From: Mariniblastus sp.
GTDB lineage: Bacteria > Planctomycetota > Planctomycetia > Pirellulales > Pirellulaceae
DNA: 64,000 bases
Reading direction: 5' to 3'
Assembly: GCA_022447555.1 (NCBI GenBank)
Contig: JAKVBF010000001.1
Span: 149,560-213,559, forward strand
In this document: positions 8,886-19,660 of the stretch, one piece after another
Layout of the letters: each line of letters begins with the position of its first letter
Position numbering within the stretch: the stretch's first letter is position 1
Made by a program: the position numbers and the translations under genes
The notes under the pieces: generated by a model
What the model saw: only the letters and a program-made list of their open reading frames with translations
Told to the model about the DNA's origin: nothing
Database searches by the model: none

Positions 8886-11800
8886 GTGCCCAAACGTAAC
8901 GACCTCCAAAAAATACTTCTCATCGGTTCAGGCCCTATTGTCATTGGCCAAGCCTGTGAATTTGACTATTCCGGCACACAAGCCTGCAAAGCCCTTCGTG
9001 AAGAAGGTTATGAGGTAGTTTTGGTAAACTCGAACCCGGCCACCATCATGACCGATCCCGGGACCGCAGAGCGAACCTATATCGAACCCCTTACTTGGGA
9101 AATCGTCGAGAAAATCATCGAACGCGAAAAGCCAGATGCGTTGCTTCCAACACTGGGTGGACAAACCGGCTTGAATCTCGCAATGGACTTGGCGGAGCAC
9201 GGAGTCCTAGAACGGCATGGCGTCGAAATGATTGGCGCTCGGGCCGATGTGATCGCCAAGGCGGAAGAACGCGATAAATTCTCCAAAGCGATGTCCAACA
9301 TCGGCTTGGAGGTCTGCAAAGGCTTCACGATCCACACTTTGGAAGAAGCCCGCCGCGCCGTTGACGAAGTGGGTTTACCGTGTGTGGTTCGTCCCAGTTT
9401 CACGATGGGCGGCAGTGGCAGTGCCATCGCCTACAACCGCTCTGAATTTGACATGCTCGTGCAGCGAGGTTTAGACCAATCCCCTGTCACCGAAGTTCTT
9501 ATTGAAGAATCTGTGATTGGCTGGAAAGAGTATGAAATGGAAGTGATGCGGGATGTCGACGATAACGTCGTGATCATTTGCAGCATCGAAAATTTTGACC
9601 CCATGGGTGTTCATACCGGTGATTCCATTACCGTCGCGCCCGCCCAAACCTTGTCGGACAAAGAATACCAACGCATGCGCGATGCCAGCATCGCGGTGAT
9701 CCGCGAAATTGGCGTGGAAACGGGTGGCTCCAACATTCAATTCGCTACCGATCCCAAGACGGGGCGGATGATCGTGATTGAAATGAACCCGCGGGTCAGT
9801 CGCTCCAGTGCGTTGGCTTCCAAAGCAACCGGTTTTCCGATTGCCAAGATCGCTGCCAAACTGGCCGTCGGCTATCGATTGTGGGAACTTCCCAATGACA
9901 TCACTCGTAAAACGCAGGCTTGCTTCGAACCGACCATCGATTATGTAGTCACCAAGATCCCTCGCTTTACGTTCGAAAAATTCCCAGAAGCCGATTCAAC
10001 CTTGATGACCCAGATGAAAAGCGTCGGGGAAACAATGGCCATTGGCCGCACTTTTAAAGAATCCTTTCAAAAAGCCCTTCGCGGCCTCGAAGTGGGTAGC
10101 TTTGGGTTCGGCTGTGACCCAGGTGATTTGTGGGGCACCGATGAGCAACCCGATATGGAAGCCATTCGCGCCAAGCTATCGGTACCCAATGCCGAGCGCC
10201 CCTGGTTCATTCGCTATGCGTTCAAGTCAGGTATGTCCGTCACCGAAATTTACGAACTCACGTTAATCGATCGCTGGTTTCTTGACCATCTCTCACGACT
10301 GGTTCAGATGGAAGAGATTCTACGGGCCCTTGAGCAACCAGAACAGATCTCCCAGTTCCTGATGCGAAAAGCAAAGCAATATGGCTTTTGCGATCGCCAA
10401 ATGGCAACCATGTGGGGATGGAGTGAACCGCGAGTCCGCGAACTTCGAAAAAGCCTAGGTGTGATCGCTACGTATAAATCTGTTGACACATGTGCCGCGG
10501 AATTCGAAGCCTACACACCCTATTACTATTCGACTTACGAAGATGAAAACGAGACACCACCCAAGGAAGAGGGTGGGAAACGAATCATGATTCTGGGTGG
10601 CGGACCTAACCGCATTGGTCAGGGAATTGAATTTGATTATTGCTGTTGTCACGCAAGCTACGCACTGCGTGAAATGGGCATCGAATCGGTGATGGTCAAC
10701 TCCAATCCGGAGACCGTTAGCACGGATTACGACACGAGCGACTTGTTGTTCTTTGAACCTCTGACCGTCGAAGATGTTTTAAATATTTGTGATCGAATCG
10801 AGCCAGACGGTGTGATCGTCCAATTTGGCGGTCAAACACCACTGAATTTAGCGAGAGCTTTAGAGACGGCTGGGGTTCCGATCATTGGAACCAGCGTCGA
10901 CACCATCGAAGCGGCAGAAGACCGCGAAAAGTTCCAACAACTACTGGGGCGCGTGGGTCTCAAACAGCCGGCCAATGCAATTGCTCGAAATATGGATGAA
11001 GCTCGTGACATGTGCGAGGTTGTTGGCTTCCCCACACTTGTCCGCCCCAGTTTTGTTCTGGGTGGAAGGGCGATGGAAATATGCTACGACAAGGCTCAAT
11101 TTGAACGGTTTGTTCGCGAGGCATTCTTGGTTGCTCAAGGGCAACCCGTATTGATCGATCGATTTCTTGAGGAAGCGATCGAAGTCGATGTCGATTGCAT
11201 TTGTGACGGTACGGATGCGATTGTGGCTGGAATCATGGAACATATCGAGGAGGCCGGAGTCCATTCGGGAGATTCAGCCTGCTCGATCCCGCCGTATACT
11301 CTCTCTGACCAAACCATTGAAGAAATTAAACAGGCCACTGTGGCCATGGCCAAACACCTCAATGTAGTGGGACTCATGAACGTTCAGTTTGCGGTTAAAC
11401 GAGAGGCCGATCAAACCAATGTTTACGTGATCGAAGTCAACCCGCGAGCCAGCCGCACCGTCCCGTTTGTCGCCAAAGCAACCGGACTGCCGGTCGCCAA
11501 GGTGGCCGCGAAGGTCATGGCGGGCCAGTCGCTCGCCGAACAAGGCGTGACAACCGAACCCGTTCCAACGAGAGTCTCAGTTAAAGAAAGCGTCTTCCCG
11601 TTTCGAAAATTTGCCGGAGTTGACATTGTCCTTGGGCCGGAAATGAGAAGTACTGGCGAGGTAATGGGGGTCAGTTCTCGTTTCTCAATCGCTTTTGCCA
11701 AGAGCCAGCTGTCAGCCGGTGTGGTTCTACCTCAGGATGGGCAGGTTTTCATCAGCGTTTCAGCCGCTCACAAGTCACGTGCTGCCCGCATTGCCCGCCG

Positions 11801-12149
11801 TCTTCATGAGCTCGGTTATAAAATCATTGCCACCGAAGGGACCGCCAAGCATATCGAATCAGAGGACATTCCTGTCGAACGTGTTAAGAAGATCATCGAG
11901 GGCCATCCCAACTTGATTGACCATATGAAGAATGAAGCGGTGGATCTCATTCTAAATACTCCCAGTGGTAAAGGGGCAAGAACCGACGAGGGACGGATTC
12001 GAGCAGCGGCCGTGCAACACGGTGTACCGTGTATCACAACGATTCAGGCTGCTGAGGCTGCCGTACAGGCTCTCGAAGCTTTGCGCGTCGAAGAAATGCA
12101 AGTCGAGTCCCTACAAGAACGATTCGCAATGTTGGCCGCGACCTCTTGA
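8886..12149 (+). CDS. carB: Carbamoyl-phosphate synthase large subunit
   Basis: Makes carbamoyl phosphate from ammonia (delivered by the CarA glutaminase), bicarbonate and two ATP, feeding pyrimidine and arginine synthesis. The 1087-residue protein has the expected internal duplication: the first carboxy-phosphate half begins [22 protein letters not shown], and the second half restarts near residue 565 with [21 protein letters not shown]. Each half has an ATP-grasp metal-binding end ([20 protein letters not shown] and [20 protein letters not shown]). The C-terminal 140 residues form the MGS-like allosteric domain. The start is GTG at 8886. carA is not in the window. Confidence 0.97.
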   Translation: MPKRNDLQKILLIGSGPIVIGQACEFDYSGTQACKALREEGYEVVLVNSNPATIMTDPGTAERTYIEPLTWEIVEKIIEREKPDALLPTLGGQTGLNLAMDLAEHGVLERHGVEMIGARADVIAKAEERDKFSKAMSNIGLEVCKGFTIHTLEEARRAVDEVGLPCVVRPSFTMGGSGSAIAYNRSEFDMLVQRGLDQSPVTEVLIEESVIGWKEYEMEVMRDVDDNVVIICSIENFDPMGVHTGDSITVAPAQTLSDKEYQRMRDASIAVIREIGVETGGSNIQFATDPKTGRMIVIEMNPRVSRSSALASKATGFPIAKIAAKLAVGYRLWELPNDITRKTQACFEPTIDYVVTKIPRFTFEKFPEADSTLMTQMKSVGETMAIGRTFKESFQKALRGLEVGSFGFGCDPGDLWGTDEQPDMEAIRAKLSVPNAERPWFIRYAFKSGMSVTEIYELTLIDRWFLDHLSRLVQMEEILRALEQPEQISQFLMRKAKQYGFCDRQMATMWGWSEPRVRELRKSLGVIATYKSVDTCAAEFEAYTPYYYSTYEDENETPPKEEGGKRIMILGGGPNRIGQGIEFDYCCCHASYALREMGIESVMVNSNPETVSTDYDTSDLLFFEPLTVEDVLNICDRIEPDGVIVQFGGQTPLNLARALETAGVPIIGTSVDTIEAAEDREKFQQLLGRVGLKQPANAIARNMDEARDMCEVVGFPTLVRPSFVLGGRAMEICYDKAQFERFVREAFLVAQGQPVLIDRFLEEAIEVDVDCICDGTDAIVAGIMEHIEEAGVHSGDSACSIPPYTLSDQTIEEIKQATVAMAKHLNVVGLMNVQFAVKREADQTNVYVIEVNPRASRTVPFVAKATGLPVAKVAAKVMAGQSLAEQGVTTEPVPTRVSVKESVFPFRKFAGVDIVLGPEMRSTGEVMGVSSRFSIAFAKSQLSAGVVLPQDGQVFISVSAAHKSRAARIARRLHELGYKIIATEGTAKHIESEDIPVERVKKIIEGHPNLIDHMKNEAVDLILNTPSGKGARTDEGRIRAAAVQHGVPCITTIQAAEAAVQALEALRVEEMQVESLQERFAMLAATS

Positions 12150-12456
12150 TCGCGAAACGCGTTGTGCTGAACAGCCAGAAATCGTGGTCGGCGCATCACT
12201 CTCCGCGATCCCTGGGATAATCTGAACTACGTTTCTTGCCAGGTTCTGAAAATACCAAGAAACCGCCTCGCCCCGGTTGGCTCCCAAAACGCCTGTGAAA
12301 TCTCAATCAGTCGACGCGTGAGGGAACCTCTTCCCTTGATTTCCTAAAGGGATGGAGCATTTCGCTAGCATTCTCAACATTGCCTGAGTTTCTCAAGCCA
12401 ACTAAGATCTGGGCTCTCCATTTTTGTTTCAAAGACCCCCATGACAGATCGCGTCA
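12150..12456. other. Intergenic region between carB and kdsC-like gene
   Basis: 307 bases with no supported gene. A small hairpin (AGGGAA at 12321-12326, CCTC loop, TTCCCT at 12331-12336) is present but has no T tract, so it is at best a weak terminator for carB. The promoter of the kdsC-lptC-like pair should lie in the right part, but no confident box was seen. Confidence 0.4.
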
Positions 12457-12981
12457 ATGAAGCTCGACCAACGTATGCAGTCCATCGAACTCATTCTTTC
12501 GGACGTTGACGGTGTCATGACCGATGGGCTGATCACCTATGACAATCTGGGCATCGAAACGAAATCGTTTCATGTTCGGGATGGCCTCGGGATCAAGCTG
12601 TGGCAACGCGCTGGACATCACTTCGGAATTTTAACCGCTCGCACTTCGCATATCGTAAAATTGAGAGCCTCGGAACTGGGGGTCGAGTTGGTACGCCAAG
12701 GCGTCGACCAAAAGCTGCCTGTTGCCATACAGATCATTGAGTCATTAGACCTGCAACCAGAACAAGTGTGTTATATCGGTGACGATCTTGCCGACCTAGA
12801 AGTATTGAACTACGTCGGACTACCGGCGTCGGTATCTGACGGTGCAGCGGAAGTTCGCGCAGCAGCTAAATTGGTCACCAAATCTGCTGGGGGTCGGGGC
12901 GCCATTCGAGAGCTGGTTGAAACCATCTTAGACAGCCAGAAACGCTGGGCCGATGTGTTGGTAGATTACTCAAATTCATAG
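12457..12981 (+). CDS. kdsC: KdsC-like 3-deoxy-D-manno-octulosonate 8-phosphate phosphatase
   Basis: HAD-superfamily phosphatase of the KdsC type, 174 residues, the usual size. The nucleophile motif is LSDVDGVMTDG near residue 15; the second Asp loop is GILTARTS near 58; the Lys loop follows in GVDQKLP; and the acidic metal motif is GDDLADLEVL near 108. The capless architecture with GLIT and FHVRDGLGIKLW matches KDO-8-phosphate phosphatases, which yield KDO for LPS. Thirty bases downstream is a giant LptC/LptA-like gene, the same order as kdsC-lptC in proteobacteria, which supports the assignment. Related phosphatases act on other nonulosonates, so substrate identity is not certain. Confidence 0.85.
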   Translation: MKLDQRMQSIELILSDVDGVMTDGLITYDNLGIETKSFHVRDGLGIKLWQRAGHHFGILTARTSHIVKLRASELGVELVRQGVDQKLPVAIQIIESLDLQPEQVCYIGDDLADLEVLNYVGLPASVSDGAAEVRAAAKLVTKSAGGRGAIRELVETILDSQKRWADVLVDYSNS

Positions 12982-13011
12982 AAACATGTCGCCATCGATA
13001 AGGACATCGAA

Positions 13012-16000
13012 GTGACGGACAAGATCGGTACAACTAACAAATCGCCAAACGTTCGAGCGCACCCCGCGAAAAGATATTTCATTGGGCTGGGCTGTACGTT
13101 CGCCGTCTTCCTGTTCTATGCACTCGTGACCAACCCATTCATCGACAGCCGTGTTGCCGAGGTAAGGGAAGCCAACCAAGTCCCCGCGGGACCGCCATTA
13201 CCGGTTGATGACAAATCCGAAATTGCTCGTTATTTACCCGCCGACAGTTGGGAGCTCCAACCTTGCAAATCGCTGGATACCGCTGACGGGAAAATTTTGT
13301 TTCAGGACTACTCTCGAAATGAATCGGACGGCACATGGGACGTCTACCCTTTTACGATGGTCTTGAAACCTCGCGAGGTAAGAACCGGCCAACCACCTCG
13401 GCCGCCATTGATTCTGAGAACTGAAAAACGGGCAAAATTACGATTCAGCGACGGTCTCCAGATGGGGAACCAGAGCGGCGCCGACTCTAGCAAACTAGAA
13501 CAGGCACAGTTGATTGGCGAAGTGGAGCTATTTCAAGCCGGCACCAAGGCTAACGATGAAATTTATATCAAGACCAGTAATGTACAAATCACGCAGCGAA
13601 CCATTTTCACATTGGCCGAAGTCGACTTTCAATTTGGCAAAAATCATGGTCAAGGAAGAAATTTAAAAATCGAACTGTCTCATGAGTCAATCAACAGCAA
13701 CCTAAAAGCCGATTTCTCCAGCATCAACGGGATTCGCCACCTCCAACTGGCTTACCTTGATTCGATGCGACTAATGCCGCGCACGACATCTGCTCCGGCA
13801 ACCGCAACGAAAGCCCCTCTCAATCCAAGCCGCTCTGGAATTGAAGTGACTTGCGATGGTTCGTTTAAATTTGATTTCTACCGCAACCTTGCTGCCTTTC
13901 GAGATAACGTCAAAGTCAAACAACTGGACCCCTCCGGCGATAACCTGACCTGCCAGAAGCTAGATTTATTTTTCACCGATCTAGCTGACGAAACAGTGGC
14001 ACCGCGCGAAACGGAAATGCTGAAATCCGATTTCGAATTGCGCGAGATTATTGCAGCCGGTTCACCCGCGATCTTGTCCGCACACAGTCAAAAATCCCGT
14101 ATTCAGGGAGAGTATTTACGGTACGATCTTGAAAACAACAACGTCGAAGCTCGCAGCATGGGGCAACAGGTTGAAATCCTACAGGGTCCCAATCGATTCG
14201 TTTCTCAACATTTAAACTACGAATTGTCAGAAAATGATTCACTCGGCAAATTAAATGCCTTTGGAGCGGGGCTGCTGATACGCGAGGGGGATACGCCAGA
14301 GGACCGCTTTCAAGCGCGTTGGAAAAATCACCTGACCATTCGGCAAAGTGGTCGCCGTCAAAAAGTGATCACGCTCGATGGCGAGGCAAGTATCCAGCTC
14401 GACCCCCAAACCATTATCAACTCCGATACCATTCGTTTACTTCTTTGGGAAATCCCCAAGCTATCTTCATTGGGTATTCCTGACGGTTGGGATTACCAAC
14501 CTTCCCAACTCACCACGAGAGGAAAAGTTCAAGTTCAATCCAGCGAACTCCAAGGCTCCGCAAATAGTTTAACCGCTAATTGGCCGGGTAATCCTCGGCG
14601 TACCTTTCCCACACAAACCAACCCGATCTCGCGTCTAAAACCCGCCGCTAACCCTTCCATAACGGCGGCACCTGGCAAGGAAGTGAACCTTGTCACGGCT
14701 GCCACCAACCAAACGCTAAGATTCGGTCCCCCCGGGACCCCTCACGTGGCCCAGCGAGTCTCTTACGCGCCGACGAACTCTAAACCCAAAGAAACCCTTC
14801 ATTTCCAAGGACAAGAGCTCAACATTTTGCTAAGTGATAGAAACCAAACCACCGAAGTCACCGACTTGGAAATTAGTGGCAATGTAAAAGTTTGGCAAAT
14901 GGAAAAGGATCGAGACAATGAACCACCAAAACGGACGATTGAACTTTCTGGCCATCGACTAAAGGCAACGCCTCAATCCAAAAAGATGTATCAGTTACAA
15001 ATATCCAACCAGCCCAATGGTAAACCGGCAACCGTAATTTCCCGGGATCTGGTCCTTAGTGGGCCCTACATTTGCCTCGATCAAAATGCGAATCGTGCTT
15101 GGATCGAAGGGCCTGGTAGCATGATCATGAATCCGACTGCAATGGGGTCTGAACAGCCAAACATTCCGAAGCCCAAGTCCCCGGCCGACGGTCTGCGAGA
15201 TTTCCAAATCAAATGGCAAGGTGGAATGATTTTTGATGGCAACAGCATTTATTTCGAAAAAGATGTCATCTCGAAATCAATGCGGCTGCGGGAAGATGGC
15301 TCCCGACAACAAACCTCGACAGAATCAACCATCCTCAACATCGAACTCGACCGCTACGTCGACCTGAAACAATTGGGGCAAGAGCCAATGAGCGATCCAT
15401 CCCAACGTCCCAAAACCAAAGTGAAACGCCTGTTATTGATCGACCAACTGCCAGACGGCAACCAAGTTTTTAATCTGGCCGGTTTCCAGCAACCGCTAAT
15501 ACGAAAACCGATTCTGATCGCAAACACCACAAGGGACGGCAACGATCAAATCATGGAGCAACAAAAACTCGTCGCACCTAGCGCAACGATTGAAGTCAAA
15601 ACAAATCTCATGACCGCCAAGGGTCCCGGAGCCGTCGCCATGCATCGACCAAACAATAACAACAATGATTCGGATCGAGCGGATCTGCTTTCATTCCAAT
15701 CAAAACCGCAGACCAATGCGCCGCTCATATTTACTCAGATCAATTTTGACGAAACACTGAGGGCTGAGTCGGGCTCCGATCTTAAAAAAGTGCGGATCGA
15801 TGGCAATGTCAGAGCGATCTATTCACCGGCCACAAGCTTTAGCGACTCATTCAATCCCGATGATCAGAGAATCCCCGCCGACGCCTATCGTCTAAGCTGC
15901 TCGTCGTTACAAATGCGCCAATGGACTCCGGCAGCCACCCAACAGAAACAGTCTGAACTGAATGCCATCGGCAACACTCAAATCATCAGCAACAAGTTCG

Positions 16001-16206
16001 CGGCCACCGCTTATCAAGTCCGTTACGACCAAGCGAATGACTACGTTTACTTTGAAGGCTCGGCCAGAACCGACGCGACTTTGCAAACCTTCCCGACTGC
16101 GGAAAGTGGTGCCAAGCGATTGGTCGCAGGGAAGATCCGGTATCGCCCATCCGACGGCGCTACTCAAGTCGAAAACGTGAAGCAAGCAAACATGAGAGAC
16201 CGATAG
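13012..16206 (+). CDS. Giant LptC/LptA (OstA)-like LPS transport protein
   Basis: 1064-residue protein anchored by a single N-terminal transmembrane helix (about residues 22-45, FIGLGCTFAVFLFYALV) with the rest predicted periplasmic. The body repeats the OstA/LptA pattern: a beta strand with an initial function such as VTCDGSFKFDF, RDNVKVKQ, then tagging of a form such as LTCQKLDLFF, with further copies around residues 360-420, 855-900 and 980-1060 (AIGNTQIISNKFAATAYQVRYD). LptC and LptA of proteobacteria are each under 200 residues, so this looks like a fused or expanded periplasmic bridge. It begins at GTG, with AAGGA upstream, 30 bases after kdsC. The LPS-transport role is inferred from context and pattern. 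Confidence 0.72.
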   Translation: MTDKIGTTNKSPNVRAHPAKRYFIGLGCTFAVFLFYALVTNPFIDSRVAEVREANQVPAGPPLPVDDKSEIARYLPADSWELQPCKSLDTADGKILFQDYSRNESDGTWDVYPFTMVLKPREVRTGQPPRPPLILRTEKRAKLRFSDGLQMGNQSGADSSKLEQAQLIGEVELFQAGTKANDEIYIKTSNVQITQRTIFTLAEVDFQFGKNHGQGRNLKIELSHESINSNLKADFSSINGIRHLQLAYLDSMRLMPRTTSAPATATKAPLNPSRSGIEVTCDGSFKFDFYRNLAAFRDNVKVKQLDPSGDNLTCQKLDLFFTDLADETVAPRETEMLKSDFELREIIAAGSPAILSAHSQKSRIQGEYLRYDLENNNVEARSMGQQVEILQGPNRFVSQHLNYELSENDSLGKLNAFGAGLLIREGDTPEDRFQARWKNHLTIRQSGRRQKVITLDGEASIQLDPQTIINSDTIRLLLWEIPKLSSLGIPDGWDYQPSQLTTRGKVQVQSSELQGSANSLTANWPGNPRRTFPTQTNPISRLKPAANPSITAAPGKEVNLVTAATNQTLRFGPPGTPHVAQRVSYAPTNSKPKETLHFQGQELNILLSDRNQTTEVTDLEISGNVKVWQMEKDRDNEPPKRTIELSGHRLKATPQSKKMYQLQISNQPNGKPATVISRDLVLSGPYICLDQNANRAWIEGPGSMIMNPTAMGSEQPNIPKPKSPADGLRDFQIKWQGGMIFDGNSIYFEKDVISKSMRLREDGSRQQTSTESTILNIELDRYVDLKQLGQEPMSDPSQRPKTKVKRLLLIDQLPDGNQVFNLAGFQQPLIRKPILIANTTRDGNDQIMEQQKLVAPSATIEVKTNLMTAKGPGAVAMHRPNNNNNDSDRADLLSFQSKPQTNAPLIFTQINFDETLRAESGSDLKKVRIDGNVRAIYSPATSFSDSFNPDDQRIPADAYRLSCSSLQMRQWTPAATQQKQSELNAIGNTQIISNKFAATAYQVRYDQANDYVYFEGSARTDATLQTFPTAESGAKRLVAGKIRYRPSDGATQVENVKQANMRDR

Positions 16207-16563
16207 TAGCAGGCTGTCATCTCTATTGAGTGACCCCAACAGATTCGGGTACAAGCCAGCAACTTTCACTCGCTCGCTGTCAATGTATCGAATGATGTCA
16301 TCGTCCCTTAAAGCTCTGCGATTATTGAAAACACTCCTTCGGAAATGCCAGCCATCGCCGTTTCGAAATCATCCGTTAGATTTTCCCAACGTTCAGCTCG
16401 AACTGCCAAAAACTAAACTTCTTCATCCTTGAATTTTTCGTTGATCGCCGCCAAGTTGACGCGGTTATTAAATAGTTGCAAGTAATCCACACGCTATCCT
16501 GTCTGTTTTGATGCGTCCAACGAGCCTCACTCATTAACCAACGCCATGTCGAGGTCTTTCATC
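16207..16563. other. Intergenic gap between convergent genes
   Basis: About 357 bases between the LptC-like gene and the convergent 632-residue gene. Short frames on both strands translate to sequences without recognisable features. No lptB start, RNA gene or clear terminator was recognised here. Confidence 0.4.
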
Positions 16564-18462
16564 TTAGCTGCGGCGTATGAAGTCCGCAGCATAGCTACGG
16601 ACTTGCTTCCCGTTAAGTACATGCACCATTCGTAATTGTTGAACGGTGGAATCACTAAAACGAGATAAGGGGAGATGAACCCATGTCTTATTGAATTCCT
16701 TAGCCAAGCCCCTCCAGGCTGTGCCAGGAGGGGAGGCGCTGACCAGAGCGATATGGCGAGATTTAGTATGCAAACAAGCAGCAGCCAAAAGCCGTTCTTC
16801 CAAAGTGGAAGTAAAGTCTAATCGAGGATCTAACCATATATCCGGTATCGTTCTGGGTGGAAACAAAAACAACGCTCCACCGTAATTGGCCAAACAAATC
16901 CCTGGACCCACGGGTTGATCCAGATAGCTACTGGCGTAAAAGGCCATCGTTGATTCTTCTTGATGTTCGGCAAACCAGGTGGTACGCCAAGGGTATTCAC
17001 GCGGATCTGCGGGGGAATCAAAAAGCATTACCGCGCAATCCAGCGACCCTTGTTTTGGGGGCAGGACCTTAACATAGATATCTCCGTCGTACCAATGGCG
17101 AATGGTATCGCGTATATCAATCCCGTCTTTGACGCTGCTAGTGAACTTCTCCGTTTTCGCCAGATCAGCGCCCATTGTTTCCGCCGCGCGGGCAAACACC
17201 GCTTGTCGAAAGTTCTCGATCAGCTCGTCTTCTGCCGGCCAACTACACTGGCTGTAAGGATCCCACTTCTGCTTCCAATCAGAAGCTTGGCTTGGGTCAG
17301 GGCGGGGGACTAACTCAAGCTGACTCCAAGTCATCGGAGGGCCTGGCAAACGGCTAATCATTTTGCAAACACCCTCTTCCCGCGGGAAGACGGCTTCGCC
17401 GATCGCCATCCTGATTTCGGGCAAATCAAGTTGGTGTCCGTAACTATATTGCTTGGCAGCAGCCAACACATGTAGCGCATAACCGTCTCCGACAACCTGC
17501 TTGGCCGCTGTCACCACATCCACAAGCTGCGGTGAAAAACCATGATCAATCAACGTTAAATTACGGATATATTTGGTGATCGTAGCCAATAATCGAGGTG
17601 TGATTTTGCGTGCTCGATTCCCGTAATCAGCGCGGTATTCACGACGTGCTGTGATCAAGAGTTCCTTCATTCCGTCAATGACCAGAGCGTCATCATCTGA
17701 CAACTCCGCTCGAGCTCTCTCATAAAGCTCTGTGATGAAGGGAAGCTCCCCCAAAAGAAAATAAAGTGTTTCCGAATCAACCTGAAATGTCTCTGGCTCA
17801 TGTACCAGATCTTGCTCCAAGGGGGACAACTGTCGCTCCATATAAGCGGCGCGAATCCAAGGCCAATCAAGAATGCTCGTGATCAATAAAATCCGCTCGT
17901 GGTCAACCGACAATTGTTTCAATTGCCAAGCCATGTGTTGAATACGCTCTCGCCATTGAGCCTGTTGAGGTGCCTGTAAAAATGGTAACACGGCCGCAGC
18001 ATATTGTTGAATTGGCACCCGCTTGAGTGCGTAAGCATCTGGCAAAAGACGTGTGTGCGGCTCAAATCTGGCTGTTTCTAAATCGATAAAATATCTAGGA
18101 ATATGCTCACCCATTGCCGTGCGAATCGCAGCGATAACCCCTTGGCAAGGGTCGATTGGAACATAGCTGGCGCCCAGTTCCGGTTCATCCAGCGCGTCTG
18201 ACTCTTGAGTAGAATTGGAGGGCTCCACAAAGAGTGTATCAAACTCCGTCCGCATCTCTTTTTGCACAACGATGCTCGGCTTCGGTAGATTCAAAATAGC
18301 TTGCTCGACGGCCGGCTGGAACGATGCAGGCAGTGGAATGGCAACACAATCAAAATCATGAGTCGCCATGATCCGCCGCACCTCCCAGGCAAAATCACCG
18401 CTCCCGTGAACGATCGGTAAAGCCGTAACCCGGGGCCCAATTTCCAGCAGCGGATCTATCAT
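16564..18462 (-). CDS. MoxR-associated protein of unknown function
   Basis: 632 residues, no signal peptide, translationally coupled to the MoxR ATPase gene by an ATGA overlap. The first 200 residues follow a pattern like the TraB/ChaN/EreA group and the MoxR-linked DUF5682 proteins: an early H in [29 protein letters not shown], then [28 protein letters not shown]-like text and [12 protein letters not shown] before a hydrophobic strand [12 protein letters not shown]. That relation is inference by eye. The C-terminal third has CAVMLFDSP and a final Arg-rich helix. No VWA MIDAS motif (DxSxS) is seen, although MoxR ATPases usually act with VWA proteins. Confidence 0.75.
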   Translation of the reverse strand: MIDPLLEIGPRVTALPIVHGSGDFAWEVRRIMATHDFDCVAIPLPASFQPAVEQAILNLPKPSIVVQKEMRTEFDTLFVEPSNSTQESDALDEPELGASYVPIDPCQGVIAAIRTAMGEHIPRYFIDLETARFEPHTRLLPDAYALKRVPIQQYAAAVLPFLQAPQQAQWRERIQHMAWQLKQLSVDHERILLITSILDWPWIRAAYMERQLSPLEQDLVHEPETFQVDSETLYFLLGELPFITELYERARAELSDDDALVIDGMKELLITARREYRADYGNRARKITPRLLATITKYIRNLTLIDHGFSPQLVDVVTAAKQVVGDGYALHVLAAAKQYSYGHQLDLPEIRMAIGEAVFPREEGVCKMISRLPGPPMTWSQLELVPRPDPSQASDWKQKWDPYSQCSWPAEDELIENFRQAVFARAAETMGADLAKTEKFTSSVKDGIDIRDTIRHWYDGDIYVKVLPPKQGSLDCAVMLFDSPADPREYPWRTTWFAEHQEESTMAFYASSYLDQPVGPGICLANYGGALFLFPPRTIPDIWLDPRLDFTSTLEERLLAAACLHTKSRHIALVSASPPGTAWRGLAKEFNKTWVHLPLSRFSDSTVQQLRMVHVLNGKQVRSYAADFIRRS

Positions 18463-19445
18463 TCGCCGCCTTCCTCGTCTTCCATGTCATCCGCCTCTGG
18501 ATGCAGTGGATCTTCCGGGGAGAAAAAGAAATCTCCAAATCCCAATGGTAGGGCCTGCCCGCCTAATGTGCGGTTTCTCGATTGAGATAAACTTTCAAGA
18601 TCCGCCGCATCTTCGCCTAAACAACTGGCCAAGGCCTCCTGCCACACCGCATCCCTCGCCGCAGGATGGTCAGGGTTTTGACTGATGCGCTTTACCGCGT
18701 AACGCAATAAGTTGATCCCATCACGAGGAGAAAAATCCAACTTCAATTCATGTGATTGTTGCAAAAAATCTACCGTCATGGATAACAAATCTTGGCTGCA
18801 AAACGGCAGGTGGTATTCCAAGATTGCCAGTTCGTCCTCGCGGCTGGGAAACTGCAGATTGAGCGTCGGTTGCATACGACTAAGGATGTAATCCGGGATC
18901 TCAAACGTTGATTCATCCTGATTCATGGTCACTGCACAACGAAAATCGGGATGAGCTTCGATCGTAACACCGGCTACGATTGATTCGACGTACCGGCGAT
19001 GATCTAGCAACGGCGCCAGTGAGGCCCAACTTTTTTCGTTCATCCGATTACCTTCGTCGAGAATACACACGCCACCGCAGACCATCGCCGTCACCAGTGG
19101 AGATGCGTGGTAGGCAATCCGGCCGTTTTCGGACAAAACGGGAGTTACCAAAAGGTCTTCGGGTCGTGTATCCGAGGTGCATTGATAAATATAGAGATCT
19201 TGCTTGCGGCGGTCTGCAGCCGCCATGGCCAAAGCAGTTTTTCCGATCCCAGGCGGGCCAACCAACCTCGGTGTGAGTGGTAAATCTTTGTCATCCACTA
19301 CGATCCAACATGCCAACACTTGTCGAAGAATTTCGTCTTGGCCGATCCATTCATCGCTGGAGGAATGCGCATTTCCCAAATGGAGGGAAACGCCCTGAAT
19401 TTCAATCTTTTTTCCTTTTGAACTTTTTTCCATTCGGTCACCCAT
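18459..19445 (-). CDS. MoxR-family AAA+ ATPase
   Basis: AAA+ ATPase of the MoxR/RavA type, thought to act as a chaperone-like remodeller. Walker A is GPPGIGKT, Walker B is [14 protein letters not shown], sensor 1 is CAVTMNQDE, and the arginine-finger region is [12 protein letters not shown]. An ATG at 19445 (MGDRMEKSS) is preferred; the frame continues to a TTG at 19493 and there is another ATG at 19433. The acidic C-terminal tail ([11 protein letters not shown]) overlaps the start of the following 632-residue gene by four bases, so the two are probably partners. Confidence 0.88.
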   Translation of the reverse strand: MGDRMEKSSKGKKIEIQGVSLHLGNAHSSSDEWIGQDEILRQVLACWIVVDDKDLPLTPRLVGPPGIGKTALAMAAADRRKQDLYIYQCTSDTRPEDLLVTPVLSENGRIAYHASPLVTAMVCGGVCILDEGNRMNEKSWASLAPLLDHRRYVESIVAGVTIEAHPDFRCAVTMNQDESTFEIPDYILSRMQPTLNLQFPSREDELAILEYHLPFCSQDLLSMTVDFLQQSHELKLDFSPRDGINLLRYAVKRISQNPDHPAARDAVWQEALASCLGEDAADLESLSQSRNRTLGGQALPLGFGDFFFSPEDPLHPEADDMEDEEGGE

Positions 19446-19660
19446 CAATCGAGACGGGGGCTCTCCTATTCTTTGATGAAATACTGTCTTCAATTCATAC
19501 TTCGCGAGGTATGCGTATTCCGCTCACCAAACCAGTCACATCTAGATTGAAGTATGTCATGATCTGCCGAAAGGCTAAACGAATCTCTGAGCGGTCGTTG
19601 CTGATTTAGGGGGTATTGATCGCAACCAGCAGGTCCAGCTTCCCGAAGCCCCTCTTCGCT

